A stretch of 64,000 bases of DNA from Beaufortia kweichowensis (lineage: Eukaryota > Chordata > Actinopteri > Cypriniformes > Gastromyzontidae): the NCBI GenBank assembly GCA_019155185.1, contig CM032817.1, positions 3,590,974 through 3,654,973 on the forward strand. The letters run 5' to 3'. Position 1 is the first letter of the stretch. Every line of letters begins with the position of its first letter. The notes under the pieces are model-generated. The model worked only from the letters and a program-made list of their open reading frames with translations, did not search any database and had not been told where the DNA came from. A program made the position numbers and the translations under genes. Below, piece by piece: positions 35,501 through 47,500 of this stretch.

Positions 35501-38500
35501 TAAATCAGTTCGGAAAAGTTACAAACCGTTTGGCCGACAGAGGCCAGGAATCAGCATTTATCTGGATTAGTCAGATGATTTTAAGTCCTAACATTTTGGG
35601 AATCTAATGGTCTTTAAAATGACATACACTTGCTCATCCAGTGCCATGGAGCTTAAACTTAAAAAAGATGATGGTTAAAATATGTTTGAATAGACATTTA
35701 ATACATGTAATCATGTATTTTTACCCTTTTCTCCAACTCCAGCTGTGACCGGTCAGCAAAGCGTTCCTGCCTCTGTAATACAAAACAGTACAAGGGTTTA
35801 GTTTGCAAAACAGTGTCACACCCTGTTTACACTAGATCCAAACAGGATTTCAACACCTTTTGATCACTGAATTTCTATTTACTCATGTGAGACTTGGAGA
35901 ATTACTTTACAGATCACCAAGAGACATTTTGGCTGTAAAGGGAGGACACATGAGAAACAGACTCACCTGTGTGGCCTTCTCCAACTGCAGCTTAAGGTCT
36001 GCCAGCTCAAGCTCTGTATCACGTAACTGAGTTTTCAGCTTCTCATTTTCACCTAAGATCTGCTCATAAAGCTGTACGTAAACAGAAAATATGAAATGTT
36101 AAAACAGATTATCTGTAAGGCAGCTATTGTCAGGATACAATCAGAAAGCGTAACAACTGCACCTTCTTATAATCAGAGTCGTCTCTGTCGTGGCGCGAGT
36201 ACGGTCGGCGGATCTCCCCGATACCGCGGCTACTCAAAGATTCGTAGCGGTCCATAGAGGAAGTGCTAGAAGAAAGAGGATCATTCCTGAGAGAGAACAT
36301 AAGGGTGGTCTCTTATACGATCCTGTATCCTAATACACAAAAGTCTTCAGCACTTTTAAAGGAAAATCTATTTCTAGCTTTCATCATTTACTCGCCTCCA
36401 TGCCATCCAAGGTGTATATGACTTTCTTTTTTTAGCGAAACACAATCAAAGCTAAGTTATATTTAATAATAATTAAAAACAGCCGTCCGCTTATTCACAA
36501 GAAAGTCAAGTTCTGACCCAAGCGTAAGATGGCATGAGGAAAAGAAAAACGAATGATTTTGATACATGACTTTAGTTTACGCTCTGAAAGTTAAGTAGTA
36601 CATACCTGGATAGTCTGTCGCTCTGTGGATATAAAAAGAGAGAAAAAGAAAGTTATTACAATGTCTTTACCTGTTGTTAATCAATCACATGCTCATAATG
36701 CATTTATTATCCCAGCCGTCTAGACTGCAAGAGCGTCTCGAATGCAGATGATCAATTAGTCGAGGATGGATTGTGATGCTCTCGTTCTCAACTATTTAAT
36801 GACAGTCTGTGTGGGTCAGCAGTCCATCATTCACCGCATACAGTAAAGGATGCGTTTGAAGACATCTGGGCGTAATACAATTTATTTGGTACCCGTTTCA
36901 AAAACCAAAAGAAAACATTAAAGCGAGTGTCACATTTATCAAGGAAATAGATGAAGAGTTCATCCCTTTTTTTCTCTGAGAATTAATGAGATCTTACAAC
37001 ACTGCTGGGGCTTTTAACTAGGTATTCTTTAATGGCAGCCAAGACCTGTGCGTCTGTTCTTATTCCCCAGGCTTTCAAATAACCATTGCGATGAACTTTC
37101 TGAACTGTTCTGAACGGTATGTTTGGAATGGCATAATAACAACCATTTGTGAAGGAAAGTCATTTGCAGTATGCATACTGTGCACATTTTTGTTATGCCT
37201 GGAATATCCATATCACCTACTAAAAATGTCTAGACGCAGCATCCCACAATGCAAAATGCTTATCTGGATTGTAAAAAAAAAAAAAATAGCCAAAATTATG
37301 TTAAAAAAGTTAACTTTTTTGGTTAAAAATAAATAGTTATTGTGCAAACAAGAAAAAAAAAATCTTCACCCCATTCGCAATGGTAAACTTAAAATAATGA
37401 TTTATAATTTTAGCTGTCAGGTATGACTTTGCTTAAAATGTATATTTGATGTAATTTGACTTCTACTCACGTCAAGATAAACATAAAAAAAGCAAAAAAG
37501 TAATATACAATTTATGTTTTAAACACAAATGGTAATATACAGGCAACAGTTACAGACTGTGACTAAACCTGTACTAGGAGTGAGGTCCCATATTGACAAA
37601 ATTCAAACACTACAAATTGTTAAAAATATGCAATATTAGATGTAAGTATTCGTTCTGCTGTGCTTGCCGACTGCAATGAGTTCGAAAACGTTGGACTGGG
37701 AGCCAGTCTGAAGCTACACAGATAAAGGCTTTAGCTCAGATCCCGAGCTATGAGACGCTCTAAAATAATGACCCATCTGACAGTGCAGGCCACTTCCTGT
37801 ATCTGACTGTCATGGAAGCATACAGCAGCACTTCCTTTTCAATACAGAGCTGTTCCCTACGAGGAACCATATGATGTTAGACTAACAAAAAAACAGCTGC
37901 ATAATAAAGAACCCAACTCCATTAGACTCTTTTATATCACCGTCATCTAAATATTAAACTAAACAACCAGGAAGTGATACGCTTAGGTTTACTGGTGCAT
38001 GTGATAAGTGTGAAATCGTGTTTTTGGAAAACAGTGTGAGCTGTCAGCTGGTTATTCTTCCTCTCTATACACGTGAGGTTAAATGTCAGCTTCCTGTTCG
38101 ACTGACCCAACCCTCAACAACAAAGCCGCATTTTACTCTTTTGTTTTCATGATCCTGCTTTTTATTCTGTAACTTTCGTATCAGCCATTTCCAGTTTTCC
38201 ACCCAGTGTGTCTGATCTGGTTCCAGGTTCAACTGCTGCTACAGGATTTAGAGGATATTTATCTTATCCTCAACGTGACTCACAGTTTCATCCCGAGTAC
38301 ACGGCAACACAACTGACAAGCACGCAGAAAAGTGTAGGCCAGGCTGTGACTTGGGCTGACGTGCATTTTTCAAGATGACTAAAGCTACTGAAACAATTCC
38401 AGGAAGTGAAGGCGGGATCAGTAGTTACCAGACGGACAGTGATGTAAGTGAGTTGTTTGTTCTTCCAAACTTAAAACGACAAATTCATCCACAGACACGA

Positions 38501-41500
38501 CCAAGAAATGTCCGTTCATTTAGTATTCATCGGATTCATATATTTGTGTCTGCAGATGAACTGTGGGTTCATTCACCTGTGGTTCTCCTTTAGTGCTGCC
38601 TTCCGAATCCGACGGCTGATCTGGATCATTTTCATCACTCTGTAACGAACAAAACAGACACGCATAATGTAATTTCCTGTCTTTGACTTTGTCAAGTTGT
38701 TCTATTGGAAAAATTACGTTGTGCTTTTAGCTAAAGATTAACAAAATGTGAAATGAATGAAATGAAGCCAGCGAACTGAACTCTCCAGAAATAATACAAA
38801 ATGATGTGTCATTTTGCTTGGCCAAAGCGCAAAAAAGAAAATAAGTGCAACTGGCCACTTCGGAGTCCAAACACAAAAAATTCGTAATGCATGTGTGTTT
38901 TTATATAGTCCTCTTACATCCTGGGTCCAGAAGGACACCCCAGTCGAGCGTCGCTTCTCTCGAGGTCGCCTGCGGTCACGTATGGAGCGTGGCTTGTCTT
39001 CACCGTCTCTGTCCTCGTCCTTGTCTTTTCCATCAAATTCTGCACATACACATTTTATTTTTATTACAGTTGGATGTTATGATTACATGTACTGTGGGAA
39101 ATCTCTGTTATGGCCCCAGGACTCAGATTAAAATATTGGCTGTGCTTAGAAAACATATAAAGTATATCTAGGAAAGCTGAATTGGTACCAAACCGCTAAA
39201 ACTAATCTAACATTCTGCAATAAAAAATATTTTATAAAGTTAGCGAGTATAAACACAAGGCATGCAGGATATGGCAGCATTTCAAATGAAACACGGATCT
39301 TGGAAGAAACGCTGCGAGAGAATTTATGCATTTGGCAGACGCTTTTATTCATCTGTGAGTGCATTCAGGCTTTATGGTTTATCAGCACCTGCAATCCCCA
39401 AATAAAAATAAAACGTATAATCTTGGCATTGTCAATGCCATGCTCCACCAGTTGTTACAAAAAAGGCCAAAATGAATAATATAAAATTCTCTACAAGAAA
39501 CCAAATCATGCCAGCATTTATAAGAATATGACCAAGCTACCTTACAGCCAAAGTGACCCTACAGCCAAACAAAAGCAACTTCCTGTCTGCCATGTCATGA
39601 ACTCGGATAACACATTTCCCTTCCTGTTTCAGTCACCAAGCGGTTATAATACTGGAAATATTGTGTGATACCTCGTTCAGCGTCGCGTGTGGAGCGGCTG
39701 TAGGTGGAGGTCAGGCCCGTGAGGCTGTTGGGCCGGTTCAGAGAGGAGGTGCTGTACAGAGAAGAGGAGCTGCCAGAGGAGGAAGGAAAGGTGGAGGAGG
39801 CCGTGGTGGTGGAGGTTAACAAAGAGCTGCTCCGGTACTTCTGGAAAGACCACAAAAAAGAAAAACATTTCTGGGTCAAAGTTTGTCATTTGAGAAACAG
39901 TATACTGTCTTGAAACATCAAAAACATGGAACCTTTTTGCTTGTTGCTTCGTGTTTACCTCATTTTAGAGCTGGTTAACCATGTTTTCAACACGGCTTAA
40001 GGTAACTGACCATCATTGACCACCTTAAGCTGACAAGATGAAAAGCAAGACATCTTCCTCACCTCCTCAAAGCTGCGGTAACGTGACCTGTAGTCATCCT
40101 CCTTGGTCTCTGACTCTTTCTTTTCCTCCTGTTTCTCCTTGTCCTGTTTCTCCTTTTCTTCTTTTTCATCTTCTCGAGATCGCAAAGGACGGGTGCGTCC
40201 GATGGTCTTCTCCGCCTCCTGGAGATCAGTCAAGGTCACACCCTGGAAAAAGACAGAAGTCAGAGGTCAAAATCTTCTGTTCTTCATTTTAAGAACATTC
40301 AAAATGCAGCGTTGGAGTAACTAGCTAAAACTACATTTTTGACTTTGCTTTTTGTAAAGGAAGCACTTAATTTCCTCTCTATTGTAAATGGTTATTTCTC
40401 TCATAAATCCCTGTCACGCTGCAGGACTGCAATAAATTTCAAACCGTACCAGTGCTGAAAGACTGGTGTGTGCTCAAAGAAAACCCAAAGCTCCTAAGAA
40501 ATAATGTGCCATAAAATGCCACTGCTCAGTTCTTTAGATGAGCGTCTGGACTTGCCTGTGTAGACCTCCTGGATTGTCGAGCCTGTCTAGATCTGGCTCT
40601 CCTCTGAGATTCGGACTCTTCGTCACGCACAGGGGTGAGGTATGATCTACAGATACACCACAAATATAAAAAAAATCATCTCTATAAATGCAGGCAAACA
40701 GCTGAAGCAACATTGAAGTGAGACTAGAAACATATTAATAGTTTTAAATTAAAGCATATAAAGGCAGTACAACAAATACCACTAAATGTTTGAATACTAA
40801 CCAATTATATTTTATTACGTTGTAAAAAATATTTAGTAATCTTGATTTTAGGATGAAATACAAACCAGGTGTGTTTTTTTGTCAGATGAGTTCATACACA
40901 ATTTAATTTTGTAATTTGTGTCAAACAAATAATATAAAGAAGCATTTGATAGTGTTACCAATGCAGTAAAGCATTGTTATTCACAAGGACTAAAACCCGT
41001 TTCATTGACAGAGATAAAACGTTAAGTCAGCCATAGACGTGTCAACACGCTGGCTTTGAGAGAAAATGCCTTATAAGGAGGTGTTTAACTAAAGGAGATC
41101 CACCCATAGCAGGTGGTTCCTCTCTAAGCAGATATCTTAAAGCGAGGGGTTAAGATACGGACTAATTTGTAATCTAAGCAGCTTAGTGTTTATACTTAAA
41201 ACAGTAAGAGAATATCGCCCCGGCACAGTTTCTGCTCAATGACAAATCCTTAACCATTATGCTACGCCCTAACAAGACATTATAAAGTTGATTTATAGTG
41301 ATTTTTATGCTGTCACATTAATAAAAATGCTCTCATGAATCGTTTAGCAAAAAAAAACAGTAAGTATACATGAGTATATAATTGTAATGGACAGCAGTGT
41401 GGTTTGGACCAATCACGTTTCACTGTGGGCGGAGCTACCAAGTGTGACAGAGCAAAAAAACAGCACCTGATAATATTTCTTAAAATTCATTTCCACTACA

Positions 41501-44500
41501 ATATTAAAACTACATTATTATTGAAAACATTTGGCATATGTATAAAAGCAGTTTATAACAGTAATTTAAAATAACAAATCTGTGCAATGATGTCACAGTC
41601 TTAATGTACTGAATTTTTTATTTGTAGGAAATAAATCTTGCCGTAATAAGGCATAACGTGGGTAAATATTATTTCTAATATATAATTTTAATTTGCACTA
41701 CAAAGTTTTTTTTTGAATCAATTGAACCGATGATGTCACTGTTTAATAATCTTTCTGCAGCATGTACGGGAGCGCGTGTTGGTACCTGCGTCTCTCTCGT
41801 CCATCAGAGCCCAGTATAGTTCCAGTAGTGGATGTGGTAGTGGTGGTGGCTGCAGTGTTGATTGTGGGAATGACGGTGGCCGACTCCTTCTCCTTTTCTT
41901 TCTCCTTATCTGCACTTTCCTCCGGCCAATACCTGCTAGACATTCATGTTTTATTAACAAGATCTTATTAACGCGCGTTTACTTTCGTTGTTTTGTTGGT
42001 TGAAGTGCATGCGTATGTTTATACCTGGACAGGAGGCTGCGGTGTCCTGTGGGTGAGGTAACAGAGGAGGTCGTCGTCGTGGTGATAGAGGTGGACGAAG
42101 AGGTGGAACTTAACGCATCATCGTGCCTCCTTCCAAACGAGCCACTACGACGACACAAAAGAGTCAAGGCACAAGTCTCAAGTTCCTTAAGAAACAACAG
42201 TCCTTTCTGACCACACCAGTTAGCTTTGAGATCATCATTATATATGCAGTTATTCTTAAACATTGCAAGTCCATGTACAATTTATAACATCAATCCCAGA
42301 AGCCCAAACAGGCAAACAGAACAGCAGACAGTCATATATAGACACATGTGTGTGTGTAGCCAAGCAATGGTCGAGAAGATACCTGCGGTGAATGCTGTAA
42401 GACTGGTAGGAGGAAGGCTGCCAGGCTTTAGAGTTGTTAGGTTCCAGGCTGGAGGCGGAGGAGGATTTGGCGGGCAGGTCGCGAGAGCTAGACGTGCGGC
42501 CTAACGCTAGCGTGTGTGACGTACTGCCGCGTGGAGCGTGAGAGAGGCGAGTTAGCGGAGAGCAGACACACACACACACACATGAAAACATGAACACAAA
42601 ACGTTACACAAACATTTAAAGCACTGACTCACTTGTGAGGGGACTTGGTATCTTTATCATGTATTTTGGCATTGTAAACTTTCAAACAGCATTACCAATT
42701 TGACAGGGACATTAAAAAGAAACACTAGCTTGCTACTGATAAACCTTAAAAGGATGGTTTATGAACAAAAACCCGAGCATGCAGCTTGGTGACATGCTTA
42801 CATCAACAAATGTATTTAAAACCAAGTGGCACAAGTGCAGTCATGCAATTTTTATTGTTATACAAGTGTATCTGCATGGCTTTGCGAAAAGCTTTCGTTT
42901 ATTAGTTAAGCGTGTACATGTTCAGAACGCAACTATTAATCTTGAACAAATGTTGAATGATAACTAAAGTTAGTAATACATTAGCGTCCCACTAAGTTAG
43001 TTACTTAGATAAAGTATCTAACCTGCAGCAGTTATGATGGTTATGAAGGTCATAGCGAAATGTTAAAATAACCAAAACAACCAGCTTTTTTTTAGGTAAT
43101 AGCAAGACAAAAGGGGCTAGCAGACGAAGAAACATCTCAGAAGATAGTAACAAGAGCTGTGATTGGCTACTGCCATCTCTTCAAACAGATAGTCGATAAT
43201 CTCATGTACTCAATGTTGTTACTGAAATAAAAGCTAACCTGCGCTGATAACTTGAAGTTCTGTTTAGTGAGGAGGTTCCATCGCTGTTCCTTAGGTCTTC
43301 TTCCCAGCGTCTCCTGTTGTAGGAGCCGCTACGTACCAAACTAGCAGCCGAATCCCTGAGAACCACAGGCTACTTATTGTACCTCCTTTACCACATACAT
43401 GACTGTTTATAAATCTATTACGCCACCGAATTGAGTCTTCCATCGAGATATTGTAACAATCAAACTTACTTCTTTTAGGGAATTGACAACCTTTTGGTCT
43501 AAATAAATGTATATATTTCACCTTGTCTGTGAAATCTAGAGTCAAGCCTCAAAATTTAATTATTAGATTAGAAATATAGTCATTGCTATAAAAATAATGT
43601 TGATGTACCTGTAAATTATTTAATAGATTTTGAGATACGGTACTTACATTTTCATTTATAATACTGAAATTAATTATTTTATTGACACTAAATTAAATTG
43701 GCATTATTATGCTAAAAAAAATACAGATTGTTGGCTTCTTAAACATCAATTTTGGATCTTTGACATGTAGTTCCATAGAACATTCATAAAACGTCCATAT
43801 AACGTTCAAAGAACGTTCATAGAAAGCGCAAAAAAAGGGTCAAATATATTTACACTTGGGAGTATAATGAGGCCCAACTCTAACCTCACTTGTATAACAT
43901 ATATACACAAACAATGCGCTTCAAATGTGGAGCAGCTGCGAGTGCCACAAACACATGCTACACTTGAGCTTGTGCTTCTCACACCACAACAGACAACATT
44001 AAACAGCTGGAAACACCCTCAGCAGTGCATAAATGAAGCACGATTTCATTCTTACCTGTTCTCCTTCTCATCAATATCAGATGTGCTAACGTGTCTCTTT
44101 GGGATGGTGGGTGCAACGTATGCCAGTCGCGTCTTTTCCTTCTCCTGTTGAAAAATAAAACAAAGCAGGGAGGTTTAATGGTGACAATCTGGTCATGTAA
44201 ACAGTAAGTCTATTGTTCTATATAAACTTTAGTTATTTAAACCCAAGACCTTTGTGTTGCAAGCACCATGCTCTACCAATGAAGCTACAGAAATTTGGTT
44301 CTTGACATTATGACCGACCTTTTCTTTGTCCTTGTTGTCCAGTGAGGACGAGAGGCGTGGAGAAGATGCAGAACGCATAACCCCAGCAGTGTCCTTTTCT
44401 TTCTGTGCCTCTTTAGTTGTGCTGATTTCTGCCAGCGCTCCGTAACTTCCGGTTTTCCGCAGGCCCAGTCGCCACGACGCAGGAGACTCGTCCTTCCTCT

Positions 44501-47500
44501 CATCATCCTTAGGAGACACCTTTCCTGCAGGTGTGCTTACCTAAATTCGAAAAAAATGGGGGTAAGACAAGTGTTTTGGGAGCATTTAAAGAGTCTGTTA
44601 ACAGTTTCAAACACAATTTGTGATTTGTGAATCAGGTATCACCAATTTTTAGTGTACACCAACTTCATCATGGGTTATTACAGGGATTTCTAAAGTTCAG
44701 AATTGCAATACGTCTATACAGTCTATACAGGTAAGAAAAAAGAAGATACCGTATGAGCAAAAGCAGGGCCTAATAGACCCTAATAGATCAACAGACAATA
44801 GATCTCTAAAATAAAAGAAAACCCAAAATTGTTTATTAAAAATTGCAAAATAAATTTACTGTTTACAATTTGTTCTAACAGAACAACAACAAAAAAAAGA
44901 AAGACATGCATGTTAGTTCTTGCTAATGTACATTACAAAGTCATTGTGTCCTGTTAGGGTTTGTAGAGTCACAGATAAATGTATCTATTTTTATGCAATT
45001 AAAATTGCTTGCTGGCACACACAACACTAATAGCACCCTGTGAAATTCAATCCACCACATTTCAATATAAATCAATGACACGGATGTTTTTCATCAACAG
45101 CAAACAGCACGCCATCACAGCCGTGACTGACAGCGACAAAACCATGCAGTGAGCCAGTGACAGGAAGAGGAAATGCACTTGGATTAGGCAGAGTTATCTG
45201 ATTGGTTAGGTGCATAGTCATGTGGTGAACACGGCAAGGCAGGGGCTGGAATCACAGGGCTGAACACACCAAGGTCTCACCATCGCTTTTTTGGGCACAA
45301 GTGAAATGCCAGTTTTGCGCAAGCCTTGACGCCACAACGCGGGACAGCCTGGCGCCCCCCCGGGCACAGGGGCAGTAATGTTATCAGACTAAAGCCATCC
45401 AAGACAAGAGCAATGATGAGCAGAGAGAAAGAAAGAGATGATTGTGGAGAAATCAGAAAGAAAAATAGAAAGAACCCCTGCGTAAAAAACAAGGTAGCGG
45501 CAGCAAAGAAAATAGATACTTCATGATGCATAAATGATAGAAAGAAAGTAAAAGCACAGAAGAAAGAAGCGCAGACAAGCGCCCATGTTTTGGGGTGTTT
45601 CCATCTTTAGGCGAGTAAACTTGAGTTTAGGAAGCAATAACAAGCATACACGCTGAATACAGAACTTGTGACCTTGGCGTTGTCAGCGTCATGCATCAGT
45701 AAAGCTACAGAAGACAGGAATAAGGACTTCTCCTCAGAAATGTTAGTTTCCATTCTTTACGATCCATCAAGTTATAAAAAAAGAAAACTATAAAACAGTG
45801 TTTGTACAATACTATTTATAAAGGACTCTGCATTGAAAAATGGCACAATGAAATATTAAAAAATTTAATATAAACATATTTAAAAAAACTATTAGTTGTC
45901 AAACTGTTTAGCATTAAATGGTGTGGTCCTATCGTTCACAACGTGCCAAATTTCTACCAGTATCCAGCAGAGGGCAGTAGATTCTTGACTATTAGGGAAC
46001 GGAGGACAATTTCTCTCCTCTCCAAGTAGTGCACACTGTATCTGAATTAGTGCACAGTGATGCTCCCGCACAACACACAGATCGCCTGACGTTGTAATGA
46101 TGAAATTTGGTAACGATAATACTAAAAAGCTGTTTCTAATGCAACAATTTCCTTACCAATACGTGCTCACAATGTTCTCAAATACATGCAACTCTTTTTA
46201 ATAAAACCGTAAATACATTTGGAACAAAACAGATTTCTAAGGAGAACCCTTGCGGTATGCCAAAAAAAAGGTGGAAGGGATGATGGACAACACGGAGAAA
46301 AAAACACGTACCTTTTTGGTAGGTGAAGTGGGGGTGGTCACCTGGTTGGCTGGGGTGGTTGGAGATGTGACGGTGATGCTAGCAGGCACGGAGGCAGGTG
46401 TACTGTTGGTATTGCTCGTGGGAACGGATGACTTTGTTTTGTCTGAAAAAGAAGCTCTCTGTCAATCTCATTTTACTGAAATAACCATAAACAGTTCACA
46501 GTCAAAAGGGAGGTGCATGTGACCGGCAATATTTTTGTAATATCATAGCCTTACAATACCAGGTACATCTACCTGGGCAGAAAACAGCAGGTACATGGCA
46601 AAATGATACCTGGGTAATAGAATAATATTATGATTCATCATTTTGAGGGTATAGTTATTACAAAACTGTAGTGTAGTGTGGACTTGAATTTCATCTTCAT
46701 TGAACTTAGATATTTTATATATAATTATATGGAGTCTGTCTACATGTGCTTTCAAACAGCTACGCACCTGCTTCATTTTCAGACTCCGAGTCTTCCTCCT
46801 CCTCTTCCTCGCTGGAGCAGCTGGACTCGTCTTTTTTCCCCTCTCCCTCTTCTTCATCCACTTTCTCGCCCTCCAGAGTCTCGATTCGTGGGGCGGTTTT
46901 CTCTTGATCAAGTAAAAGCGTCTCTTTACTGAAACACAAAGGTACTCAACGGTTAAACACAGATTACCTTAAACTCCATGTGGACATAAAAAACTGCTTA
47001 GCATATACACTAGAGTTTAAAAGTTTACTTAACTGAAACGTTTTTTTAAGATCGTAAAGATCTTTTAGACTGAAGTCATATGTATGAATGTTATAATTAC
47101 ATGTGAAAAGGAAAATATAATTGTGTTTAGAAATTATATCGTTTTATTACAAAAAAAAATTATTCATTTTAATTATTAAAAAAAACACATTTAAAATGGA
47201 TGACCTGGACAAACAAAATCTGGTAAAAAAAAATTTCTTTTGTTATTTACGTTCAAAGACAATTCTTGTTTTAATGTTTAAGCTCTACATAGTTCATTTA
47301 GATATGCAAACAAAATTCACTATTAACTTTTCACAAATATTATAATAAATGTGTCATTTATCTGTAAGACATTTGGTATAAAAGGGCAGTTTTTTTTACT
47401 GAAAGGGGCAAGACGATCAACACAGTAAATCAATTGCATCAGCAGACAGTTTTACTCTGGTGAGCAGTTGCCATTTACCTCTTCAGTGGTTTCACAGATT

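Larger units (their letters stand above)
44541..46311 (-). other. ppp1r12a: ppp1r12a intron 9 (contains cassette exon 9b)
   Basis: A 1.8 kb stretch holding the candidate exon at 45281-45388 and a SINE head at 45665-45710. The remainder is AT-rich. Confidence 0.75.

Noticed and set aside
41212..41270. tRNA-like sequence (GTAGCATAATGGTTAAGG on the minus strand)
   Set aside because: Too degenerate to call. Mentioned only as a possible old SINE remnant within intron 15.
43776..43825. Clustered GAACGTTC-type motifs resembling heat-shock elements
   Set aside because: The spacing between GAA and TTC blocks is three rather than two bases, so it does not fit a heat-shock element. More likely local repetition.
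44231..44290. A functional tRNA-Ala gene
   Set aside because: The A and B boxes are recognisable, but the stems are broken and the same sequence recurs at two other sites, as expected for a SINE head.
46250..46522. 90-codon plus-strand open frame
   Set aside because: Antisense shadow of ppp1r12a exon 9.
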